NCBI GenBank assembly: GCA_001799565.1
Contig: MGTS01000037.1
Span: 26,064-90,063 of the forward strand
DNA: 64,000 bases
Reading direction: 5' to 3'
From: Elusimicrobia bacterium GWA2_51_34
GTDB lineage: Bacteria > Elusimicrobiota > Elusimicrobia > Elusimicrobiales > UBA9959
The stretch's first letter is position 1; every line of letters starts with the position of its first letter. The position numbers were made by a program, and so were the translations under genes. Positions 17,809 to 24,919 of this stretch are shown in pieces. The notes beneath the pieces were generated by a model that made no database searches, had not been told where the DNA came from, and saw nothing but the letters and a program-made list of their open reading frames with translations.

Positions 17809-19282
17809 CGGCCGGCTTCAGCAGGGGGAACAGTATTACTTCCCTTATAGAAGGTTTGCCGGCAAAAAGCATGGTGAGGCGGTCTATGCCTATGCCTATG
17901 CCGCCCATAGGAGGCATGCCGTATTCCATGGCTTCAATAAAATCTTTATCAAGGACGTCGGCCTCGCCGTTATTTTCCTCGTCGCGCTGGCGGAGCTGCT
18001 CCTCAAGGCGGCTCTTCTGGTCCTCGGGGTCGTTAAGCTCGGTGTAAGCGTTGGCTATCTCCTCCCGGCCCGCAAAAAATTCGAAACGCTCCACCAGGCT
18101 CTCGTCGCCCGTTTTGCACTTTGCGAGAGGAGTAATGGCCGTCGGGTAGTCCATAATAAAAACCGGCTGTTCAAACTCCGGCAATATTTTCTCGTCCAGC
18201 ACGCGGTCAAATATTTTTGCCATCGGGGTTTTGTCCGTATATTCAATACCCAGCCTGCTCGCGGTTTTTTTAAGATTTTCTTTATTAAAAGCCTTGCCTT
18301 TCAGCACTTCATGGATATCCTGGCCCGTGCGTTTTTTCCATTCTTCAGGCAGGGAAATTCTGGCGAACGGAGGCTTTAAACTTATTTTCATGCCGTTGTA
18401 GTCTATGGACTCCATGCCCGCCAGTTCCGAACAGCGCGAAAAAATTTTTTCCACCAGTTCTGCCATGCCGTTATAATCGGAGTAGGCTTTGTACGCCTCA
18501 AGCGTGGTGAATTCCGGGTTATGGCGGGTGTCTATACCTTCGTTGCGGAACACACGGCCTATTTCATACACACCGTCGAAACCGCCGATGACAAGCTTTT
18601 TAAGCGGCAGCTCGGTGGCGATGCGCATATAAAGCTCGCTCTTGTAAATGTTGTGAAAAGTTATGAAAGGCCGCGCCGAAGCTCCGCCCGCCTGGGAACA
18701 AAGCACGGGGGTCTCCACTTCAAGATAGCCCGAATTATCCAGCACCTGGCGAATGGCGGAAATTATCATCGCCCGCTTTAAAAAAATACCGCGCACCTCG
18801 TCGTTTGAGATCAAGTCCAGATAGCGCTCGCGATAACGGGTTTCCGGGTCGGTGAGGCCGTGCCATTTTTCCGGCAGAGGCCGCACGGATTTGGACAGCA
18901 CCGTTATTTTTTCGGCGTTCACCGTAAGCTCGCCAGTATGCGTGGTAAAAAGTTTCCCTTCCACGCCTATAAAGTCGCCGGTGTGGATATTTTTTTTAAA
19001 CGTCTCGTAAGGCTCATCACCCACGGCGTCTTTTTTTACATAAATTTGCAGCTTGCCCGTGCCGTCTTTAAGCTGGGCGAAAGCGGCCTTGCCCATGATC
19101 CGCATAAGCATAACGCGGCCGCCCACCGTTACGGCGGAATCGGGCTGCGCCTTGCGCGCTTCGGCCAGCGTGTGAGTAAGCTTGAAACGGCGGGGGAAGG
19201 GGTCTATGCCCTTATCCCTGAGAGCTTGTATTTTAGCGTAGTTGCCGGTTACTATTTCATTCAGCGTGTTGTTTATTGTCAT
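17801..19282 (-). CDS. lysS: Lysyl-tRNA synthetase, class II
   Basis: 493 aa, family-typical. N-terminal OB-fold anticodon-binding domain (VTVGGRVMLMRIMGKAAFAQLKDGTGKLQIYV), class II motif 2 (YEIGRVFRNEGIDTRHNPEFTTLEAY) and motif 3 (GMPPMGGIGIGIDRLTMLF). Charges tRNA-Lys. It lies upstream of lolC and lolD on the same strand, with repeats H8 and H9 at its ends. Confidence 0.97.
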   Translation of the reverse strand: MTINNTLNEIVTGNYAKIQALRDKGIDPFPRRFKLTHTLAEARKAQPDSAVTVGGRVMLMRIMGKAAFAQLKDGTGKLQIYVKKDAVGDEPYETFKKNIHTGDFIGVEGKLFTTHTGELTVNAEKITVLSKSVRPLPEKWHGLTDPETRYRERYLDLISNDEVRGIFLKRAMIISAIRQVLDNSGYLEVETPVLCSQAGGASARPFITFHNIYKSELYMRIATELPLKKLVIGGFDGVYEIGRVFRNEGIDTRHNPEFTTLEAYKAYSDYNGMAELVEKIFSRCSELAGMESIDYNGMKISLKPPFARISLPEEWKKRTGQDIHEVLKGKAFNKENLKKTASRLGIEYTDKTPMAKIFDRVLDEKILPEFEQPVFIMDYPTAITPLAKCKTGDESLVERFEFFAGREEIANAYTELNDPEDQKSRLEEQLRQRDEENNGEADVLDKDFIEAMEYGMPPMGGIGIGIDRLTMLFAGKPSIREVILFPLLKPAGQ

Positions 19283-19286
19283 TTTC

Positions 19287-19420
19287 TAGCCTATGGCTAT
19301 GCCGTATCAGGAGCTAACACATGCGGCTGTTCCAGCCGCGCCATATGCCGTAAGCCGTAGGCCAGAGGCAACAAAGAAATCTTTTCTGCATATGGCCTTA
19401 TGGCCTAAAGCTTATGGCGT
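19287..19420. repeat. Array H9 (GCCATATG / CATATGGC family)
   Basis: Repeated TATGGC and GCCATA words: CTATGGCTATGCC at 19290, GCCATATGCCGTAAGCC at about 19340, GCATATGGCCTTATGGCC at about 19388. Same word family as H3, H10 and H24. Lies between the receiver gene and lysS. Confidence 0.75.
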
Positions 19421-19810
19421 TGTTGACGGCTTAGATGCGATGGCGTCTTTTACGATTTTTACCAGGTTTTTGGGTTCAAACGGCTTTTCAACGAAAGCGA
19501 AAATATTGGAAGACAGCTCAAAGAGATCTTTCATCTGCCCTTTAGCGGTAAGTATTATTATGGGAATGCGGCTGAGCCCGTCAATTTCCTGAAGCTTTCC
19601 CTGCAGGGTATAACCGTCCATTTCAGGCATCATGATGTCAAGTATTATAGCGTCGGGAATAACTTTCGGGGCGCCGTCGGCGGCGGTAAGGCGGTTATAG
19701 GCCTCCAGGCCGTTAAAAGCCTCAAGCACTTCGAAATGCTCCCGCTCCATAAGCACCTTTATCAGGTACACCACATCTTTTTCGTCATCCACTACCATTA
19801 CTTTAGCCAT
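19412..19810 (-). CDS. Single-domain response regulator (CheY-like receiver)
   Basis: 132 aa from the ATG at 19810 (GGAGGG upstream); longer starts only add non-homologous residues. Acidic pocket VVDDEKD, phosphoacceptor ILDIMMPEMDG, conserved Thr (ILTAKGQ) and Lys (FVEKPFEPKNL) are all present. No output domain, so it works by protein-protein contact. No kinase is adjacent; the nearest is at 44-46 kb. Confidence 0.9.
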   Translation of the reverse strand: MAKVMVVDDEKDVVYLIKVLMEREHFEVLEAFNGLEAYNRLTAADGAPKVIPDAIILDIMMPEMDGYTLQGKLQEIDGLSRIPIIILTAKGQMKDLFELSSNIFAFVEKPFEPKNLVKIVKDAIASKPSTTP

Positions 19811-20058
19811 AAACCCTCCAATAACGCCGGCCTGAAAGCCGTCTAAGAATAAAACCGCAAATTCCCCGGCGCCCGGACCGTCCGATAAACACAATCCCTG
19901 GCCTGCGGCCAAAGCCGGATTTACTCAATAGTATATAATTTTTTACGATAAAAAAGCCGGGGCAGGCGCGGCGGGCGGAAAAAACCGGCGCAAAAAATGT
20001 AAAATGAATATGCGCCCAACGCATGTCCGGAGCCAAAATTATTTCCTGGAGATTACAA
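19811..20058. other. Divergent intergenic region, possible promoters
   Basis: Separates the receiver gene (minus) from ndk (plus). A TATAAT hexamer at 19934-19939 reads toward ndk, and TATACT overlaps it on the other strand; neither has a convincing -35, so promoters are only suspected. Confidence 0.35.
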
Positions 20059-20514
20059 ATGGCAATTGAAAAAACCCTCATCCTCATAAAACCCGACGGC
20101 ATCAAACGACGGCTTACCGGCCTTGCCATAGACCGGCTTGAAAATGCGGGGTTTGAGCTTGTAGGGGCGAAGGCGGTAAGCGTCACGGAGGAACTGGCCA
20201 GAAAACATTATGACGCCCTTAAAGACAAGCCGTTCTTTGAGAACCTTATAAAATATATACGCGGAGAGTTTCACGGCATTTCAAAAAACCGCCTTATCGC
20301 TTTGGTTTACAGGGGAGAGAACGCCATAAAGGGTGTGCGCGCCGTTGTGGGGGCCACAAACCCCGAGGATGCCGCGCCGGGCACCATACGGGGCTCATTT
20401 GGAAGGATAAGCTCAAAAGGGCAGTTTGAAAATGTAGTCCACGCCTCAGGCGACGCGCAAGACGCCGTGCGGGAAGTGGCTCTCTGGTTCAAGCCTGAAG
20501 AGATAATAGAATAA
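20059..20514 (+). CDS. ndk: Nucleoside diphosphate kinase
   Basis: 151 aa from MAIEKTLILIKPDG (GGAG 7-8 bases upstream); the longer in-frame start adds non-family residues. Exchanges phosphates between NTPs and NDPs. Seen: substrate-binding GTIRGSFG and the active-site His in NVVHASG. The family usually has NxxHGSD; here HASGD is a slight deviation. A conserved insert around residues 90-110 is normal. Confidence 0.95.
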   Translation: MAIEKTLILIKPDGIKRRLTGLAIDRLENAGFELVGAKAVSVTEELARKHYDALKDKPFFENLIKYIRGEFHGISKNRLIALVYRGENAIKGVRAVVGATNPEDAAPGTIRGSFGRISSKGQFENVVHASGDAQDAVREVALWFKPEEIIE

Positions 20515-20524
20515 CGCGTAAAGG

Positions 20525-20620
20525 CTGCCATAAGCGTTAAGCCATACGCCATAAGTTTTTTAAGGAGTTCTTCATAAGCCTATAGCCTATGGCTTAACGC
20601 TTATGGCAATAGCCGTATCG
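20525..20620. repeat. Array H10 (GCCATAAGC) with loop AAGGAGTTCTTCAT
   Basis: Near-identical to H3 over about 75 bases (a handful of differences) and in the same orientation. It ends a few bases before the hydrolase ATG. Confidence 0.85.
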
Positions 20621-20626
20621 AAAATC

Positions 20627-21586
20627 ATGAAACTCAAATTTTTGTTTCCTGTTATTCTTTTTTGCGGCGCCGCGCTTTTTGCGCAGGGGGCCCGCCCCGC
20701 CCTTTTGGCCCGGGAAGCGCGGCTTGAAATCCGGCCTGAGTCTTCTACGCCCGAACGATTGAGCCAAAAGGGCGGGGCCCGCCTTGAGGAGCGTGTAACT
20801 GTTGAAACTGACGATGGCTGGAAATTAAACGCCCGCTACCTGAAAGCCGCGCAGGGAGTACCAACGCTTATCCTGATTCACACCCAGAAAAGCGACCTGA
20901 CGGAATGGGGGCTTTGGTTCCCTTACCTGAAAAGATACGGCTACGGCTACCTGGCTTTGGACCTGCGCGGACACGGCTTCAGCTTTGTCATGCCTAATGG
21001 CTCCACCACCAGCTACAAAGCTTTTAATACAAGCGGCCCCGACAATGAATTCAACCGGATGACCAGGGATGTGGAAGCGGCCGTGGCATACCTCTCAACC
21101 AACTCCGTAACCGCCGACAAAATAATCCTGGCCGGCTCCGTGCTGGGCGCGAACCTTGCCATAAAAACCGCCGCAATAAACCAGGACATAGCGATGGTTA
21201 TAGCCATTTCTCCGGCGCTTAATGTAAACGATGTGCTGTCTATAAATCCGCTGCGGGCCTACGGTAAAAGGCCTATCCTGCTGGTAGTCGGAACCGACCG
21301 GGCCAGGCAATACAAAGAATTTCAGCTTATAAATGATATAGCAAAATCAGCCTGCGGAAAAGAAAATGTAAGCGTGCTGGTTGAAGCCAAAGGCATAGGG
21401 CCGGACCTGGTTACAAAATACAACATTAAAAAGGTTCTGGACTGGCTTAGGAACCCGCGCCTGCCGCAGATAGTTGAACTGTCAAGCGGCACGGCGCAAA
21501 ATCCCGCTACGCAGGCCGGACCGCAACAGGAAACCGACCCGGACAAAGAAGATAGTGCCGCCTATAAAGATGAGGATGACCGATAA
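20627..21586 (+). CDS. Secreted alpha/beta hydrolase with in-frame palindromic insert
   Basis: 319 aa. Signal peptide MKLKFLFPVILFCGAALFAQG; alpha/beta-hydrolase fold with LILIHTQKSD (oxyanion region), DLRGHGFS, nucleophile elbow AGSVLGAN (GxSxG with Ser), and a late Asp/His region that is less clear. Substrate unknown. Residues about 22-53 are encoded by a palindromic repeat (20688-20783) also found in the MacB gene, so this stretch is probably not part of the enzyme fold. Its end overlaps the murQ start. Confidence 0.75.
   Translation: MKLKFLFPVILFCGAALFAQGARPALLAREARLEIRPESSTPERLSQKGGARLEERVTVETDDGWKLNARYLKAAQGVPTLILIHTQKSDLTEWGLWFPYLKRYGYGYLALDLRGHGFSFVMPNGSTTSYKAFNTSGPDNEFNRMTRDVEAAVAYLSTNSVTADKIILAGSVLGANLAIKTAAINQDIAMVIAISPALNVNDVLSINPLRAYGKRPILLVVGTDRARQYKEFQLINDIAKSACGKENVSVLVEAKGIGPDLVTKYNIKKVLDWLRNPRLPQIVELSSGTAQNPATQAGPQQETDPDKEDSAAYKDEDDR
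20688..20783. repeat. In-frame palindromic element E1 inside the hydrolase gene
   Basis: Arms CCGCCCCGCCCTTTTGG (20692-20708) and CCAAAAGGGCGGGGC (20764-20778) enclose about 55 bases. Roughly 90 percent identical to 25587-25682. It encodes REARLE, RPES, TPERL, QKGG in both places. Confidence 0.9.
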
Positions 21587-22475
21587 ATTTACCGGGTACT
21601 CAAAGCTCCCCACCGAACAGATAAACAGGCGCACCCGCAACCTTGACCGGCTGCCTCTGCGGCGTGTGCTTGAAAAGCTGAACTATGAAGATTCCCTGAT
21701 ACCGAAAGCTGTAAAAAAAGCCATACCGCAGATAGAAAGGGCGGCGCGGGCTGTGTCGCGGGCGTACCTGGCGGGCGGCAGGATATTTTTTATAGGAGCC
21801 GGCACCAGTGGCCGCCTGGGAGTGCTTGAAGCGGCGGAACTGCCCCCCACTTACGGCCTTAATCCCGGCGCCTTCACCGCGCTTATGGCGGGCGGCAATA
21901 AGGCCGTGTTCCACTCAAAGGAGGGCGCGGAAGATATTTTTAACAACGGACGGCGCGAAATTTCAAAACTCGCCCGCAGGAAAGACGTGGTTATAGGCAT
22001 AGCCGCAAGCGGCATAACCCCGTATGTGCGCGGAGGGCTTACCGCAGGCAAAAAGAAGGGCGCGGTAACGGCGCTTATTACCTGCAACTCCGGTGAAAAA
22101 CCCATGGAGGCCGCAATAATGGTAGCGCTTGACGTGGGACCGGAACCCCTGGCCGGTTCTACCCGCATGAAGTCGGGCACGGCCACCAAACTCGTGCTCA
22201 ATATGATCACCACTTCAGCCATGGTTGTTTCAGGCAAGGTTTACCGCAACTGGATGGTTGATGTGAAAACCACTTCGCGGAAACTGCACGCCCGAGCCGA
22301 ACGCATCACCGCCACCCTGGGTGAAGTGCCGCGGGAAGAAGCGCGGCGGCTGCTTGCCATCACCGGCAACGATGTGAAAACGGCCATTGTCATAGCACGC
22401 CGCAAAATAGGCCTGGTAAAAGCCAGGGCCCTCATAAAAAAACACAAAGGCTTCCTTAAAGCCATCCTGGGATGA
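21570..22475 (+). CDS. murQ: N-acetylmuramic acid 6-phosphate etherase
   Basis: 301 aa from the ATG at 21570 (overlapping the hydrolase by 17 bp; 21576 is an alternative). Cleaves the lactyl ether of MurNAc-6-P to give GlcNAc-6-P in cell-wall recycling. Seen: SIS domain FIGAGTSGRLGVLEAAELPPTYG, catalytic region HSKEGAED, IGIAASGITPYV, GSTRMKSGTATK, all diagnostic. Together with the epimerase, PBP4-type enzyme and ROK kinase it points to muropeptide salvage. Confidence 0.95.
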   Translation: MRMTDKFTGYSKLPTEQINRRTRNLDRLPLRRVLEKLNYEDSLIPKAVKKAIPQIERAARAVSRAYLAGGRIFFIGAGTSGRLGVLEAAELPPTYGLNPGAFTALMAGGNKAVFHSKEGAEDIFNNGRREISKLARRKDVVIGIAASGITPYVRGGLTAGKKKGAVTALITCNSGEKPMEAAIMVALDVGPEPLAGSTRMKSGTATKLVLNMITTSAMVVSGKVYRNWMVDVKTTSRKLHARAERITATLGEVPREEARRLLAITGNDVKTAIVIARRKIGLVKARALIKKHKGFLKAILG

Positions 22476-22479
22476 AGAA

Positions 22480-22575
22480 GAGGCGTGGCAGTTTAGAGGC
22501 TTAGCAATTTGGATGCGTGGCAGCTTAGAGGCGTAGCAGCTTAGAGGCGTGGCAATTTGGATGTTTGGCAGTTTA
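22480..22575 (+). repeat. Six tandem 16-bp units (two octads each), H11
   Basis: GAGGCGTGGCAGTTTA and five variants in perfect 16-bp phase, each divisible into 8-bp halves (GAGGCGTG, GCAGTTTA). Unlike most arrays it has no inverted arm. It ends 6 bases before the TolC-like start. Confidence 0.92.
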
Positions 22576-22581
22576 GAAATT

Positions 22582-23922
22582 ATGAAATACCAAAAGACCG
22601 CTAGACTGCTTCGCACGCTGGCCTTTATTCCCGGCTTTTTTTGCCTGACTGCCGACGCCCAGGAAACCGCCCCGCTCACCCCACCACCTGCTTATTACCC
22701 GAAGGGCAATCAAATAGAACAAAAACCCGCCTATGGCGGGCAAGCAGGTGGTGGGGTTACCTTTGACGAAGCATCCAGACTGCTCCTCTCCGGCAACCCG
22801 CGGGCCATAGCCGCCGGGCGCGCCATGGACTCGGCCCGCAGCCGTTCCTTATATTACCGCGCCGGCCTTTTGCCCCAGTTCTCCGCCAACGCAGGCTACA
22901 ACCGCATCGGCGGGGACGTCAGTATGACGGACGAATCCTACTCATACGGATTTGCCGCCACCCAGCCCCTTTTCTCCCCCGCACTCCCCGCCCTGGTCCG
23001 TTCCGCCCGGGCTTCTTACCGCAAAAGCGAAGCGGACTATGACCTGGTTAAAACCTCTCTCTTATTTGACCTGAAGACTACTTTCGCCGATCTTATAAAA
23101 GCCCGCGAAGCCCTGAAACTTTCCGAAGAGACCCTCAAACGCCGGGCTGAGAATGTGGAAATAATCCGCATAAAGTACGAGGCAGGCCGCGAGAACAAAG
23201 CCGCTCTTCTGGAAACACAGTCGGTACACAAGACCTCACAGTGGCAGCACGAGAACTACAAAAAAGACCTGCGGCTGCTGGAAAGGAAACTGAACCGCCT
23301 GCTTGCCCGCCCCCCTCTGGCGGACACCGGGGTGTCCGCGCTCCCGGAGCCAACGGCTCCGGCGGAGAATTTTGAATCTTTCTCAACAACCCTGGAGCGC
23401 CACCCGTCGCTGCGCTCCGCCAGGGCCTCACTGGAAGCAAGTCAGGCCGGCGTAGACCGCACAAAGAGCGGTTTTCTGCCGGAAGCCGACGCCAGCGGCA
23501 GCTACATCTGGTCCGGTTCCGACTGGCCCGATAAAAACAAAAATTGGTCGGCGGGCGTAAATCTTTCCATGCCCCTTTTTACCAGCGGCAAACTTTCGGC
23601 CGATCTGGCCGCCGCCCGGGCCGACAAAGCCCGCGCCGAAGCCTCGCTTAAAGACGCCAGAGACGAAGTTTATATAAACGCGGAAGACGCTTTCCTCGCC
23701 CTGCGCCAGGCCTGGGCCTACATGGACGTGGTAAAAAGCTCGCTTGAGGCCGCAAACGCCCGCGCGTGGCTTCTGCGCAAACAGTACCTTGCCGGACAGG
23801 CTTCCTATTTTGAATGGCGAAATGTTGAAGAGCAGTTCATCGGCGCCGAAAACCAGCTTTTGTCGGCCAGGCGGGATCTTGTTGTAGCCAACGCCGCCTT
23901 CACCAGGACTTTAGGAGAATAA
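22582..23922 (+). CDS. TolC-family outer-membrane efflux protein
   Basis: About 446 aa. Signal peptide (LLRTLAFIPGFFCLTADA), then two OEP repeats of long amphipathic helices (LKTTFADLIKAREALKLSEETLKRRAENVEIIRIKYEAGRE; later FLALRQAWAYMDVVKSSLEAANARAWLLRKQYLAGQ). Forms the outer-membrane channel for the MFP and MacB pump that follow. Residues about 33-55, just after the signal peptide, come from an in-frame palindrome (22677-22756), and a second GC palindrome codes for part of the mid-region. Confidence 0.88.
   Translation: MKYQKTARLLRTLAFIPGFFCLTADAQETAPLTPPPAYYPKGNQIEQKPAYGGQAGGGVTFDEASRLLLSGNPRAIAAGRAMDSARSRSLYYRAGLLPQFSANAGYNRIGGDVSMTDESYSYGFAATQPLFSPALPALVRSARASYRKSEADYDLVKTSLLFDLKTTFADLIKAREALKLSEETLKRRAENVEIIRIKYEAGRENKAALLETQSVHKTSQWQHENYKKDLRLLERKLNRLLARPPLADTGVSALPEPTAPAENFESFSTTLERHPSLRSARASLEASQAGVDRTKSGFLPEADASGSYIWSGSDWPDKNKNWSAGVNLSMPLFTSGKLSADLAAARADKARAEASLKDARDEVYINAEDAFLALRQAWAYMDVVKSSLEAANARAWLLRKQYLAGQASYFEWRNVEEQFIGAENQLLSARRDLVVANAAFTRTLGE
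22677..22756. repeat. In-frame palindrome Q inside the TolC-like gene
   Basis: CACCCCACCACCTGCTT and AAGCAGGTGGTGGGGTT form the outer arms; CCCGCC-TAT-GGCGGG forms an inner hairpin. The arm word GCAGGTGGTGGGGTTA recurs at 59398 (and, weaker, at 61770). Confidence 0.85.
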
Positions 23923-23958
23923 TAAGGATTGAAGATTACAGACCAGAAGGGAAAATTG

Positions 23959-24918
23959 ATGAAAAATAACTTTTTCAGAACCAGGAAATTCATATTCGCC
24001 GTAATCATTCTTCTCCTCGCGGGCGGAGGTTGGCTGGCCTATAGGCAGATCCGGGCCAAAAAAGAGCTCAGTAAGCTGGAGGATCTCTCGCCTGTAAAAG
24101 TCGCCAAGGGGCTGTTCATCATAAAAACCCAGGCCATAGGCATAGTTGAGCCGGAGAACCGCGTGCTGGTAACACCCTCGGTCAACGGCCGGGCCGAAGA
24201 AATTCTGTTCCGCGAAGGCGACATGGAGAAAAAGGGCCAGATACTTGCCTGGATAAGTTCAAGCGAGCGCACCGCGCTTTTAGATTCCCTTAAAATGAAA
24301 GACTCAACCCCCGAAGAGAGAAAAATGGTGGAAGAAGCCTACAATCTTACGCCCGTGGTCTCCCCCATAAACGGCATGGTGATAAAACGCGCCGTTGAGC
24401 CGGGACAATCCGTAAGCGCGGTCAAGGAAATCGCCATCCTTTCCGACCGCCTTATTGTTAAGACCTATGTTGATGAAACCGATATAGGCGCCGTAAAAGA
24501 AGGCCAGAAGGCAGAGTTCTACCTTGATTCTTTCCCCAAGAACAAGTACGAGGGCAATGTGCTTTCCATCGCCAGGGAGTCCATTCTTAAGGAAGGCGTG
24601 ACGGTATACGAAGTAAAAATACTGTCGTTGAAAAACATCCCGGTACTGCGCTCCGGCATGACGGCCGACGTGCGCGTGATAACCGATGTGAAGCCAAAAG
24701 CCCTTTACCTGCCCAAGAAAGCCATAACTTATAAGGACGGAAACGCTTTTGTAACCATAAAGGACGAAAAGGACAAAAAAGTGACGGATAAGAAGGTGGA
24801 AACCGGCGCCACCAACGAGAACACCATAGAGATTCTTTCCGGCTTAGGCGAGAACGACACCGTTTACTACTCAACAGGGATAGCAAAAGAGCGCTCCGGC
24901 TTCAGAGCTTCACATTAA
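23959..24918 (+). CDS. HlyD/MacA-type periplasmic adaptor
   Basis: 319 aa from the ATG at 23959 (AAGGGA upstream). One membrane anchor (FIFAVIILLLAGGGWLAY), barrel-sandwich/lipoyl halves (VLVTPSVNGRAEEILFREGDMEKKGQ, then SPINGMVIKRAVEPGQSV), a beta-barrel domain and a C-terminal domain. The hairpin between the lipoyl halves is short, as in compact MacA-like adaptors. It links the MacB permease to the TolC-like channel. One base separates its stop from the macB ATG. Confidence 0.88.
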   Translation: MKNNFFRTRKFIFAVIILLLAGGGWLAYRQIRAKKELSKLEDLSPVKVAKGLFIIKTQAIGIVEPENRVLVTPSVNGRAEEILFREGDMEKKGQILAWISSSERTALLDSLKMKDSTPEERKMVEEAYNLTPVVSPINGMVIKRAVEPGQSVSAVKEIAILSDRLIVKTYVDETDIGAVKEGQKAEFYLDSFPKNKYEGNVLSIARESILKEGVTVYEVKILSLKNIPVLRSGMTADVRVITDVKPKALYLPKKAITYKDGNAFVTIKDEKDKKVTDKKVETGATNENTIEILSGLGENDTVYYSTGIAKERSGFRASH

Positions 24919-24919
24919 G

